This document shows positions 10,307 to 23,700 of a DNA stretch of 64,000 bases, piece after piece; positions within the stretch are counted from its first letter, which is position 1; the number at the start of each line of letters is the position of its first letter. A program made the translations under genes and the position numbers. The notes under the pieces were generated by a model that saw only the letters and a program-made list of their open reading frames with translations, had not been told where the DNA came from and ran no database searches. The DNA comes from Paragorgia papillata (lineage: Eukaryota > Cnidaria > Anthozoa > Scleralcyonacea > Coralliidae): assembly GCA_035771165.1 (NCBI GenBank), contig JAWNZC010000349.1:186001-250000 (forward strand). Reading direction: 5' to 3'.

Positions 10307-10883
10307 AACTTGAAATCTAGAAATACATGAATGCAACAACCCATCGCCCGCTTTTATTAAATACTTTTTTGAAACACCCCCCACCCACCCACCCTGATTA
10401 AAATAAGCACACCTGATATACAGCCAATATATAAAAACAAACAGATATAAAAACAAATGATAACTTAGATAATTCTATAATTTATCGATAAGTTTAACAT
10501 ATCAAAGCAAAACTTAGATTTCATTATTAAACTCTGGTTGTACAAAATATGTTTTTAGGAGGTTTCAAAAGGGATTATTTTTAACAAGCTTTAAATGGCT
10601 TCCGTATGCATACATGTTTTGCAAAGGCAGAATTAAAAGTCAACAGCTCAAAAATTACATTTATAATAGAGTCCAATATAAAAACAATTCGGTAGAATCG
10701 GATTCTAGAAAGAAGTATTGAACAGACAACGTTTCAGTCGAAAATTTGGAAATACAGCCAAAAAAATCGCCATAGCTAAAGAGTATTTAATAATAAAAGG
10801 TGCATGCAATGCCAATGAAAAACATCACGTCTACATAAGCTTGTAAAGGTAGTGTTTTAAGTTAGCTTTAGTTAAGCTGATTT

Positions 10884-10925
10884 ATGGTTTGGACGAGCAA
10901 AGGGAAAGCACGAAAACGTGAAGCT
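10884..10925 (+). CDS. Candidate first exon of the TPR/Acl4-like gene
   Basis: An ATG starts 14 codons rich in lysine and arginine (MVWTSKGKARKREA) and ends in phase 0 before GTATAG. The confidently read exon at 12894 also starts in phase 0, so joining keeps the frame. Acl4-family proteins often begin with a short basic segment before the TPR region, as I recall. GTATAG is a weak donor and the exon is tiny, so this is only a candidate. Confidence 0.25.
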
Positions 10926-11410
10926 GTATAGTGTATATTGTTTAAGTTAAGCGAAAACTTGAAAACAACAAGAATCCTACCGTTAACTTTAAAATGATTT
11001 GACCACGGAGTGACTACAAACACTGCAGATCGAGTTTTTATTTACCATATGGCGTTTGGTTTCTTCAAGTTCTCTGGTTTCTCTTCAAGATATATTAAAC
11101 GGGTTGTTTGTATCCTTTTCTTCGTGCTCCATTTCCGGTTTCGTTTAAATGAGGCCAAGTAAAAAAAAAAACTTGGTTAGCGTCCTTTTTCCCAAATTTT
11201 TAGGATAGGGGGGAGGTGTTTTTTTAATTTTTAGTCGCACCTCTAAATATGAGCATATTTAATATATTGAGATTTTTTTAGCACCCGATAGTGCATAGAA
11301 CAATAGTAGGGACTATTTATAAATATGAAATGTTAAAATTTAAACGCAAATATAAACACAAATCTGTATTTGGTACAACAATAACATTCTAACATTTCGT
11401 GAACCATAAC

Positions 11411-11602
11411 TCACTTATATATATATATATATATATGTTCTAAGGATTTTGGGTGAAGGAAAATTCGAGTGTAGAATATATACATTTTAAGACCAAACTG
11501 GGACCAGTTGCGAAAAATGCAACTACACAGGCCTTCCGGCAGGAATTGAACCCACGACCTTGCGATTCTAGTGCAATGCTCTGACCACTGAGCCACGGAG
11601 GG
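11411..11602 (-). mobile_element. tRNA-derived SINE
   Basis: Reading the minus strand from 11602, a tRNA-like head carries an A box TGGCTCAGTGG (11595-11585) and a B box GGTTCAATTCC (11552-11542). A body with ACTCGAATTTTCCTTCACCC follows, ending in an AT dinucleotide tail. Pieces of the same body occur at 25622-25672 and, in reverse, at 45738-45780. The head is not a functional tRNA gene because the acceptor stem does not close. Confidence 0.75.
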
Positions 11603-11984
11603 CGTTGCCGAGAGCTTGATCGCGAGTTCTGTATTCCAGATTTCGTCTCCCTCGCTTTTTCTACATGCGTGTAAAGTGGACTACATGCATGTCGAGATTA
11701 GCACCCTCACCGGGCTCGGGGATTAAATGGTTTTAAAAGCAATTATTAAAAAGCAATGTTCCAACCTATTTGAACTTAGTCAGATAGAGTTGTCCTTCAT
11801 TAGCATATTTAAATTAAAAATACGTAATCAAATGACAACTGGTAGTTACTGTATTGTGTGACCGAGATCCTGACTGCCAGTACTACGCCGTAAGCTCCCG
11901 CCATGGCCACATTCACAGCTCTCCCTGCACGTGTACCCTATTCAACAAGACGTTGCTCATCTTAAATGAGAATGAATGAAAACC

Positions 11985-12420
11985 TTTATTGTATCTTCGA
12001 ACGTGGTTCCGGTGGTTGATTCCGAAATACCAAGCCGCTTGGGTCAGTGATATAGTCTGATGCACCCAAACGGTCATCACTAAAAGGGATGACTCAAAAG
12101 GACCCTTCCAGTCTTTCCGCGGCTTTTTCAAAATATGTTAAAAGTGAAGTAATACGCAACAAACTGCTGCAACTTTGTTGCGTTGCAAGTTGAATAACGT
12201 TGTTGCACGTATTACCATCCACCTCAATCATTGTCGCGCAACAATGATTTTGTTGCAAGTTGAATCAGCATGTTGCAGCAAGTAGAACTGGAGTCTACTT
12301 TTTTCAACAAATTTGTTCAACTTGCCACAAAATCATTGTTGCGTGACAATGTTTAAGGCGTGGCAATACGTGTAACAACGTTATTAGGCGGTAAACCAGA
12401 CTGACTAGAAACCTGACTAG
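11985..12420. repeat. Two abutting dispersed repeats, including a GCAACAATG-rich palindrome
   Basis: The part at 11985-12135 shares its end (CTTTCCGCGGCTTTTTCAAA) with the element at 15986-16426. The part at 12140-12400 is full of CAACAAT/ATTGTTGC inverted motifs and has a relative at 43885-44170. Non-coding. Confidence 0.55.
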
Positions 12421-12893
12421 CAGGGTTTGGAGAGTTTTTGTTTTCCTAACCGGGGAATGGTCGGCTGCTAACTATTTTCAAGCGAGTTGCCCCCTATGCA
12501 TGCTCCGGAAAGCGCGCTCCCAATGCCGGGAAAAGTCTGACTCTCAAAAGTGCTGTCAAAACCAAAAAAATCCCATACCGAGATCCTTGAATTAAAATAT
12601 TGGGGGACATTTTCCCGAAATCCCCTGAATGGCACCTATTCGGGTACCCCTCCCTCCAATATAAAATTTTAGATCCGCCACTCAAAACGATCAAAACCAC
12701 TCGGCTTCGGCTTCGTGCGTGTTTGCATATATTTCTTATTGTTTTCTTGTGCTTGAATATCTTATGGTGAAACACTCGTTCTTGTTTAAATATTGCATCA
12801 AAGTTGTTAAAAAATTGTAAAATATACCGCTGAAGGCTTTGCCATAACAAACATGTGATATTTTACAAACTGCATTTTGTTTGTTTTTTGTAG

Positions 12894-14688
12894 GTGGAAG
12901 AATATATGGGAAATTTCAATTTTGAGTTGGCTGAAAAGTTCTGCAACCGAGCATTAGAAATGTCACCAGACAACCAGCAAGCATTAAATTTAGCTGCTTC
13001 GGTATTTTTGGAAATGGGAAACAGCGAAAAGGCTGCTGATGTATCCTTTAATTTATGTTATGCCAATACAGCTGCATGCACAGATAATGGGGGGAACTGG
13101 ATAGGAAACTTAAAACGATGTTACGAAACCGGAAATGATGTTTGCACAACTTGCTATGGTAATTATACACTTATAAGCAGCTAACGCTCCTAACGGGTAG
13201 TACCACATGCCAGGATCAGCTTTTGCTGGAATTAAACAATAGTGTAATATCATCAGCAGTCAGTGATGTTAGCTATGTGGGTCGTGGGACCACCCGCGTT
13301 AGGTGCATAAGCTCCTTAAAAGTGTATAATTACCATAGCAGTTGTGCAAACATCGTTTCCAGTTTCGTAAGTTTCCTATCCAGTTCCCCTCCATTATCTA
13401 TGCTGCATGTACAGCATTTTTAGATCATGTCTAGACGAAGCCTTTTTCAAATCTTTCCGTTTTAATTTTAATTAAAATCAAAATATTTGCGTCCACACGA
13501 TCGTTTTTCCAGTCGTATTTGACAACACACGCGTTTTTGGTGGAAACGGTGACTTTCGAATTTGCGTAATTTATTACAAAAAGTGAATGACCTGATTCTA
13601 TTCCAATTATATATGTAGCATTCTAGCTCTGAACTTGTTGATTTGCTGGAAATGGACGGTACACGATATATTGCAGCAGTTGATGTCATATGTTGTCTGC
13701 TTTAAACGTCCAACAGCAGGTTTGAAGGTGGATTAAATTCAATCGAACACTGTACTTCGACATTAATGCGACGTTATAACAAACATCGTCTAAGACAAAC
13801 TATTTGTCTTTAATAGCTAGATGCGCTATATACGTCTTTAATTGTCTCAGTTTAGACGTTCCAGTTGCAATTAACGCATAGCCAACTATATCATCCATAA
13901 CAGCGGCAAACGAATTCTTGCAATTTATGTTCTGGTTGGGTTTTTTTTGAAGGGTGGAGGGGAGGTTTGGATTATTTTGGAAGGCTTACCCCTTTCTTTC
14001 CTGCGTGGCTACGGGACTGCATTAACGACGAGAAGAATGTGAATAACAATTCCTTTTACTACAATCGTTGACAAAATGGTTGCCACACATTACACGTTTA
14101 GCAGGTGCAGAACCCCCTTCTCCCCATTTCAATGTTGTATATAGGACCTAAATGATGTGTTAATGGTGTTGTGATGCACATCGACACTCTATCATCGTAA
14201 TGGGACCAACATTGAGACGGGGGATGGGGGAAAACAGAGGATAAATTAAAATTTTCTAGCAATATAGGACTTGAACATAACTCCGCATTGTCGTGCCAAC
14301 TATTTTTGTCAATGATTGTAGGAATGAATTGAATACGCAACAATTACCTTTCGTCAAAAGCTAAGTAATCTTAGGCAGAGAGGAAGTATTATAGATGTGA
14401 AGGCGCCCCCCTTCACACATATATATACACACAGAGACATAGGTTGCGGAGGTCTGCCTTAATTGCGACCCAACAATACATGCATACTGATTGCAAAGAT
14501 CGCTGAGATCATAACAATCATTCACTGTTTCTATAAAAACAAACGCAACGGTGGCCAAGATATAGAAGATTTTGTATTTTGATGATTGCAGCAATCTTCG
14601 CGAAAATGGATTTTATATGATAGCTGCGATCATATCATGCATAAATAAATTAATAAATAAATAAATAAATAAATAAATAAATCTGAAA

Positions 14689-14723
<35 letters not shown>

Positions 14724-14731
14724 ATCTGAAA

Positions 14732-14774
<43 letters not shown>

Positions 14775-17700
14775 AAACAGAAGATGAAATCTTAGATAAT
14801 GTAAGTGTGTCATAGGTAAGGATAGTCTTTTTAACAAAGTATTGTTGTTAACTCAATAATCAGTGTTTGAGACACGCAATAAACGTTGAACCAGAGAAAG
14901 ATTCTACGAAATACATGATACTTGGACAACTTCTGGAGGGAGAAGAGGCAGCTGAGTGTTTTAAGAAAGGAATTCAGTTAATGATAGCGGAAAAACAGAT
15001 ATATGAAAAGGTATATTAATAATTATATATTGAGCAATAAATAATATACTTATTGACCGAGTGTGCATGAGGTCCGGATATGTAAGGATATTTATTGCAC
15101 GGTCTCGTTCTTTTTTTGCTTGTATGAACCTCGCCTGCGGCTCAGCACCAATATTCTTCCAACATATGTTGATCTTTTATGTTGATCAAACAAGATCAAT
15201 AAATCTAGAGCCTTTGTTTGTAAAAAGTTCTTTTTTTTATACGTTATTAGTGTTTTCAGCTTGAGTTGGTAATGTTTTTTCGTATGTTTTTGCTGTACAA
15301 GCTGTCGTAAGTTAAACTCAGAGAAAAACTATGAGCTCCAGAAGGTTGTGGGTTCGAGTCCCGTCTGGAGCTCAGAGTTTTTCTCTGAATTTAACTTACG
15401 ACAGCTTGTACAGCAAAAACATACGAAAAAATCGATTTTCTTTAAATTGAAATTCATATAGTCACAAAATCCAGTTCACAGAACATATATAGAACACAAA
15501 AACCAGGGGATAGTTGCAGTGACTTAAAAAGAGCGATTCCAAAAGACTTCTAAGTTTTCAGGTTAACAAAAAAGGGGTGATCATGCATGGTATGTACAGC
15601 ACGTCGTATATTTGCCGATTTTTATATATTTTTTGTTTTCTCCGTATACTTTTCAGGAAAACAGTACAGAATGTGATTTGGCTACCACAGAGTCCAGTGG
15701 AATTACTGATCGAGAAATTTCTAATGCATTTTGTTCTCTGGCAGAAATTTATCTTACGGATTGCTGGTACGGTAAATCATCTTGCATTCTAAAATAAACC
15801 CACAAAAAGGAAGGGAAGGGAGGGGAGGGGTGAGACGAGAAGGGATAGGATCGGATGTGGTAGGGTGAGGCGGGAAGGCAAAGCAAGGTATTAAATTAGG
15901 CAAGGAAAACGAGGGGAAAGCGAAGAAAGGAGGAGAAGAGAAAGGATAGGAAAAGATCCTAAGTCTAAATGTTTGACATGCACCCGTGCAAATAGACCTT
16001 TCTGCAGGAAGTGCGTGGATAACACGTTGAGAGATTTGATTGGCTCTCGCAAAAGTTCGGACATCCAAAATTTCGGACAACTTTGGACATTAGCCAAGGC
16101 TTTGGCTAAGAGGGATGACTCAAAGGGACCCATCCAGTCCTTTCGCGGCATTTGCAAAATATGTCTTTAAATATGTTGTTTTTTCCCCCAAAAGCTAGGG
16201 TTTAAACTAGATTTCTGATTAGGGTTAGGGTTTACGTTTATCAAAAAGATTTCTAAAATCTTAAGACTCACTGAAGCTTGACGAAAAATTTGGAAAAAAA
16301 CAAATTTGACGACATATTTTGGAAAAGCCGCGAAAGGACTGGACGGGTTCTTTTGAGCCATCAAAAAAGTTTGTCAAAAAGAAAGATCACGTGATCCATT
16401 CACTTTATGCGGAAAGGTCTATTCTACAGAGAAGAACAGATTAGTACTGACCATTGAACTCTAAGAAGACTGGAACGATAACTCAGGGGGGATTTTGAAG
16501 ACAGTGCCAGTCCCTTTGCAGGTAGCTCCTGTGCTTCAAGTTACTTAATTTTCATCCTGCCATATATTTTGTTTGGGACGATAACAAATTACTCCAACAC
16601 AACGGATTCATTGAAATAGATTGTTTACGTATGTTTTTAGAAATAGCATTGGCTTCAATTTGATGTATAGCATAAGTTTCCTCGTTATGTTAAACTTTTT
16701 CGAATGTGGTAAATGTTCGGCCATATTTCGTTGGGAAATAACGCTAAGAAACTTGTTGTAGTTTTTCTGAGTTTTGAGCTGAAATACTTAACGCCGAACG
16801 TTGGGCTGTATATGTAACTGAAGCTATTGAAAAATGCTATTTGGTATAGAAACTTCAAGAGTTTAGTTAAAAGGGAAATAATTAAAAAATATAAAAACAA
16901 CTGCCATTTTGTAACGTTCGGCAAACAAAATGGCAGTTGTTTTTCTATTTTTTAAATATTTCCCTTTTAGCTAAACTCTTGAAGTTTCTATACCAAATAG
17001 CATTTTTCAATAGCTTCAGTTTCATATACAGTCCAACGTTCAGCGTTAAGTATTTCAGTCAAAACTCAGAAAAACTAGCATTTAAAGATTTTTGGCTTCA
17101 TCCAACACCGCTGACAAACGTTTTGCGCATGCGCAACGTCCGAGCTCGCACCTCAAAAAAAGAGTGGGAAAACACTGAAATATTTGTACTGGTCCGAGAG
17201 TCCGACACAAAAGTTAAAATTATAAGCATACTACCAAAAAGATAAGGTAGGTAATTTGTACATGGCTTCTTTGTCAATATTGTAACATATTCTGAATTTT
17301 CCCCTTCGTAATTTTCTTTACCCTTTTTTAAAAACACAAATGAATAGTCGAGTCTTACTAAGTCTTCACCGTCTGGTTGTTGTTGCCACGGCTAGTTCCC
17401 ACTTTTCTTGCAATGTTTACTCCAGCAAATTTACGCATGCGCAAACGTTTGGTAGCGGTGTTCATAGGGCCTGTTTATGGAGTTAGCGTTCCAGTCCTCT
17501 CTCCTCCTCAGAGATTCTTTCGGAGATCGGAGATTTCGGGGATCGTCGGAGATGTGTCGGAATCGCCAGCTGGACATAAGTAGTGCGGGCGAATGGCGAT
17601 TCCGACACATCTCCGATGATCCCACACATCTCCGACGATCCCCGAACTCTCCAAAAGAACCTCTGCGGAGGAGAGAGGTTCCAGTCTTCCTAATATAGAG

Positions 17701-20700
17701 TTCATGCACTGGTACTAACGCATACACTACACACGTAAAAACCCACAAGCTGTTACAGACTTGCAAGCAAGTTGTTACAAGGCTGTTCAACAGGCTGTCA
17801 CCGTCATGTGTTCGCACTGGCTGTCCCCGGTCTGTTAACATGTCTGTAACAGGTTGTTGACAACTTGTAAGAAGGCTGATGACTCCAACAGACTGATGAC
17901 AAGTTGTTCCAACAACCTGTTACCGCTCTGCACTCAACAAGTTGTTAACAGATTGATGCTAACAAGGTTGTAGCAGCTTCTTGAATGAACAGCATTGTTA
18001 CAACTTGTTCTCAGCCTTGCTACAAGCCTGTTGCGAACACATCCTGTTGACAAGCTGTGAGATTTTTACGTGTGTACGGTGGCGTCGATTAAAATAAGCG
18101 TTTTTCCTAAGATGTAATAAAATACTTTACATAAGAAGATACAGTGACTTGTTGAAGAACGTTTAAAGGCTTCAAAATACAGTTGAAAAATACAGTATAC
18201 ACAAATCAAGACATTTAGTTGACAGATGAACATTAATATTTCAGTTTTGCAGAAAATGCAGAAAATTCTTGCAAGATGTATTGTGAAAAGGCTGTGGAAC
18301 AAGATCCAAGTAATCCCGATGCATATCAAGCAATGGCCAATTTCATGTTGAGCGAACAAAAGAATGAGGTGAGTGAAACATGTTCTGTATTTTTTGAGAT
18401 GATATTCGAAAATTTTGAAAGTTTATAATGTAAACTAGTCTTTGGCAACTTTTTAATGGTTTGCATTTTCATATATTGCGTAAATAAAAATCTTTGTTAA
18501 CCCTCCTTTTCCCAATTGTGCCATTTGGTACTTTTCTTAGTTTACTTTGTTTTACGCCAGACGAGTTACTCGTCATGCAAACGGACACTTCCTGATCTGC
18601 TTGGAATGAAAGGGTTATTATTTGTGCAAGCTTTTTGATTCACACGTTGCTGTGCCATTGATATGTAATCAGGAATATTCGTTTTGTTTTCAAAATTGTC
18701 AGTCACCCTCAAATTCCATTCGATTTTAAACAGCAGTTCTTACCTGTATTTGTATACTGATCTCAATATTGTTAGTCATGCATGTGCATTTAAGGTGGCT
18801 CCACACAGTTTCTTGAAAAATGGAAAATACAAGTTTGAGAGTCCAAAATACGTGATTAAACAATTCGGAAAAATAATAAAACTAAATGTTATGCATAGTT
18901 AAACAGTCTGACAATAAAAACTGTTACCAAATAAATAGCAACAGTTGTTGCTATGGCAACAATGACGTTTCAAAATGGCTGCCAATTACCATTCAAACTA
19001 ATTTAATTCGATAAAAACTTTGGTGACCCAATTTTTTTTTCTTTAAAACTTTTCTTGAAGTATGAGTAATCAATAGGTCGATTTTAAAAAAATTCTGTAG
19101 AACGAAATTTTTTAAAAATTAATAAACATGATTTTTAAAATTGGCCAATTGATTACTCATACTTCAAAAAAAGTTTTAATGAAAAAAAAATTGGGGGTCA
19201 CCAAAGTTTTTTTCGAATTAAATTAGTTTGAAGGGTAATTGGCAGCCATTTTGAAACGTCATTGTTGCCATAGCAACAACTGTTGCTATTTATTTGGTAA
19301 CAGTTTTTGATTGTCAGACTGTTTAACTATGCATAACATTTAGTTCTTTTCCCGAATTGTTTAATCACGTGTTTTGGACTCTCAAACTTGTATTTTCCAT
19401 TTTTCAAGAAACTGTATGGAGCCACCTTAAAAAAGAACGTATAAAAAAATTGGACTAAAAAATCGACTTTTGTTATTTTACTCTGGGTAACGCCAGACAA
19501 TTTTTCTCGTCAAAGGGAGAAATGTAGCAGTGAAAGAATTAATGGTCTTTTTTATAATTATATATCTTAGGAAGCCAAAGAAATGTTGACGAAAAGTTTA
19601 AACTTGTGGCAAGTTGGCGATGACCAGTCTGTGAAGGTTTGATGTGTATGTTTTACTAAGGGTCATATCTCACTATAAACGAAAATTGTTTTATCTAAAG
19701 TTCAAAGAAAGGATAAGGAAACTAACCTGGATACCAAGAAATTGTGTTTGCATATTTTCTTGATATAAACGGCACTGATAAATTGCGCTACGTGCAGCAA
19801 AAAACCGCGCATGGAAAGAATCTGGGGAGAGTGAGCATCACAGGATCACAGAATAGAAATACAACCAGAAGTCCAACTCGCGTCGGAACCTTTGAAGTTT
19901 ATGTCCTCACGCATGTCGCCTCGCGCATCTTGATTCCTCTCGCCATCCTACGCAACCTGGCAATTGCCAGGATTGTGTAGGATGGCGTCGAATGGCGTAA
20001 AATATCGCGCCTGCGCATTGAAGAAATGCGGACAAGTTGTCACTCGAGTTGGACTTCTGGTTGTATTTCTATTCTGTGACAGGATGCAGCCTACAGCTAG
20101 TATAAGAACCTGCTGAGTTTGTGTGCACTATTTTGCATTTTAAGGTTTCAAACAGCACATGCAATTATGGTTATTCTAGGCGACATAGCACAAAACTAAC
20201 TTTAGTGCAAAATTTTAAAGATTTCTGCTCTTAAATTTTGCAGGAAAACTTTCGAAATAGAAACTTCTTGTGCAAATTGCTGAGTACTAGAAACAACAGA
20301 TTGTCCGTGGCGAGATATATATGACATTTAATAACACTTTTTTTTGTTTGTTTGTTTTTGTCCTTTTTTTATATAGGAAATATCAGCTTATGTCGTTAAT
20401 GTGATTACTTTTCAGGGAACACCACCTTCTTATGAGTCAAGAATTTCGCTGTCCAAAATGTTGGTTGAGGTGAAAGAGTTTGACGTAAGTTTTTCGTTCG
20501 TAATGGAAGATTGTCATTTCAGTTGACATTTTTAAAGGGGATTGGCATTAAAAATTAAGTTTGTCTAATTTGAAAGAACTCATAAAATTGTAATAGAAGA
20601 TCCTTTACAACTTTTTCGTATCTTTCTGTGTTTTCAAGATATTTCAATTTGTTTGATATGTAAATGATGTCAGGAGTGGGGTAAAATATTTTCATATAGA

Positions 20701-23700
20701 GCAAAATCACTTACATATCTAACATGAAATGTTCCGCGTCGCAAGGAGTTTTTATGTGCACAGTTTCAAATGATTTCGCTGAACAAACTTAGAGATATAA
20801 CTGGTTTTGCTACATGTGGAAAATATTTTACCCCACACCTGACGTCAGAGACCATCTCATTTACATATCAAACAAATTGAAATATCTTGAAAACGAAGAG
20901 AGATACGAAAAAGTTGTAAAGGATGTTCTAATACAATTTTATGAGTTCTTTCAAATTAGACAAACTTAATTTTTAGTGCTATTGCCCTTTAAGCATTTGC
21001 ATGAGAGTTACCTTTACAACATTTGAAGTTTATATTTTTTCCACTGACTTGATTGACAACATTATGGTTGTTTAAAGTGCCTACGAAACGAAAATTAAGT
21101 TTGTCTTATTTGAAAGAACACTTAAAATGATTGAGTAAAATCTTTTGAAGTTTTTCGTTTCCTTGCTTCGTTGTTGAGATATTTCAGTTTGTTTGATATG
21201 CAAATTAAACATTTTAACGTCACATGTGCATAATGAGTTATTGAAAAAAGTTATATATCTTTGCTATTATCAAACCAAAATAATTCGAGGGAAGCATGTG
21301 CGTGTGTTTCACCCAGAACACTAAACATGTAGATCGTCAAGTGATTATATTTAACAATACATGTAGCAAAGATATATAACGTTTTTCAATAACTCATTAT
21401 GCGCGTGTGACGTTGCAAAATGTGACATTTACATCAAACAAACTGAAATATCTCAAGAACGAAGCAAGGAAACGAAAAACTGCAAAAGATGTTACTCTAT
21501 CAATTTTCATGTTCTTTCAAATACGACAAACTTAATTTTCGTTTCATAGGCACTTTAAAGCAAGACAGTTATACGGGTTTTTTTTTACATTTTTTATTTT
21601 CTTTAAATAGACTGCTTGCAGTGTGTTAGAAGGACTTTTGCAAGAAGACGACGAAGTCGTACAGGTAACGTATTTTATTAAAAAGTGGATATCTTAAAAT
21701 ATAGAATACTATTCTTAAATTGGTTACTATTAATCAGTTACTACTAAAAATTACTCGCATGAGGTCTTTGTTAAACTGGGGATGGGTGGGTGACAAATTT
21801 ATGTCTACATCTACGTTACTCTAACCGATTATTTCTCTGTTGCATGCTTGATGATCGCATGAACGCATTATGCATTTATATCACTTTCTACGTGAAAAGC
21901 TGACACTGGTATACGACTGTGAGATAATACTAAGGTAGAAAGAGGTAAATATATGTGAAGATTAAAACTTGATAGTGAGAATTTTAAAATAGATATATTA
22001 AAAAAATAAAACTTCGTGACTTCTGAGCCTATGCTTTGCTTTCTCCTATATGCATAGAGTCATAATATTTTCTTGTCCTCTCGGCTGTAGTTATATTTTT
22101 ATAATAATGTATAGGTCAAATTGCTCGTTTATGATTTGCTAACGAAGAGGGTATGTTTTCGTAATTCAGGGGTGAATTCACGCGTGATTGGTTGGCTTGA
22201 TCAGCAGTACTTGCACGTGATTGGTCGTTTTGTTACTTAGCAAATGTTAACCTGACAGAGAACAAATACCGAAACACGCAAGGTTTTTCCGTCTGCAAAT
22301 GCTTTGTTGACTTTGAACTAATTTATACTATTGAAGGACTCAATATTAGTAAGAAAGGATACGTTAGAAAATTAAATTGCCTGGGTTTACATAAAGAAGA
22401 TCAGTGATCGAGCGAGGCTACGTGCAGGTCGCAGATTATAAAGTTACCTTACCTGAGCGCCTGCTGCGCAGCTATAGCTCGTCAGGGCACCACAATTTTA
22501 AGGATATATAGTTAACCATCTAGTATGGCCTTGACTCTTATATTGGTCATTCACTTGCTAAATATTTTAAAGGTCAGCTCAAGTCAAATTACATTTTTTG
22601 CTTTATATACGTATTAAAGCACGTAGAATCCGAATATGAGAAAAAAATTGAATTGAAATTTTCCCCCCGTTGATTTTGGGATGTTGAATCGACGAATTTT
22701 GAAGTATTTTTTATAAAAAGCCGTGTTGTATAAAGAGTCTGGCACTAGTAAGTGTGTGACGTAAACGGTAAACGGAGGAACGATTTTACGATCCATTAAA
22801 GTAAACACACTCGTCAAATACTTTAATACATGTGCGGTTGGAAACTTGCACAAGTTATAGTCATCATAAATCAGCTTTTCTTATGATTTCAATCGTCCAG
22901 GTTCAACTGTTTACGTCGCAAACTTGCTAGTGCCAGACTCTTTATACAATACGGCTTTTTTTAGAATACTTCGTTAAAAAAATTCGAAATCAGCAAAAAG
23001 TACGGTTTGCTTCAAATTTTTATCATCATTTTCATATTCTCCACACTTTGGCGCATATATAACAAGCCGGAAAATAATTTGCCTTGAGTTGACCTTTAAA
23101 CTGTACATTACTTTTGTTTGAGAGTTCTGTTTCGTTTTGTTTTTTTCGATTTTGGCTCTCAAGAAACTTGTATATTGTTTTTTGGACCAATTTGATATTT
23201 CTTATTGTTCTGACCAGGAGTCTCAATAGCTCAATGGTTAGAGCGCTCGTGTATATTAAACCTCTGACTTTGGGTTTATGCAATACTTGATTGAGGTAGT
23301 CAGATAATTAACATTTTTGTACAGCAATGATTTGACCTTATTCACGGTTATTTGACCTTATTCACGGTTATTTGAATTCCATCTTTTTCACTTGTGAAGT
23401 AGATTTTATTAGACTTGTCGTCTCGCTCTATTTTAAAGTAATTCGTTTCAGGTGTGGTATTTACTTGGTTGGATTAATTACCTCAGTCAACAAGATAGCA
23501 CTGCAGTTAAATATTACTTAGAGAATGCGAAAAAGGTAAATAATTTAATTGAATAACATGATATTTTAAGTTTTCTACACTTTCGTCACTTAAAGTTGTC
23601 GTGTATATCATTTTCTGTCTTCCGAAATGCAACGCACTCAATAAACGCACGAGCTTGACGGTTCGTTCGTTCGTTCGTTCGTTCGTTCGTTCGTTCGTTC

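Noticed and set aside
11531..11602. Functional tRNA gene on the minus strand
   Set aside because: A and B boxes are present but the acceptor stem does not pair and a SINE body follows.
16218..16232. Telomeric repeat (GGGTTAGGGTT)
   Set aside because: Only two units inside a transposon-derived element.
23219..23255. tRNA gene or SINE head (TAGCTCAATGGTTAGAGCG)
   Set aside because: Only an A-box-like piece is visible; no B box or cloverleaf downstream.
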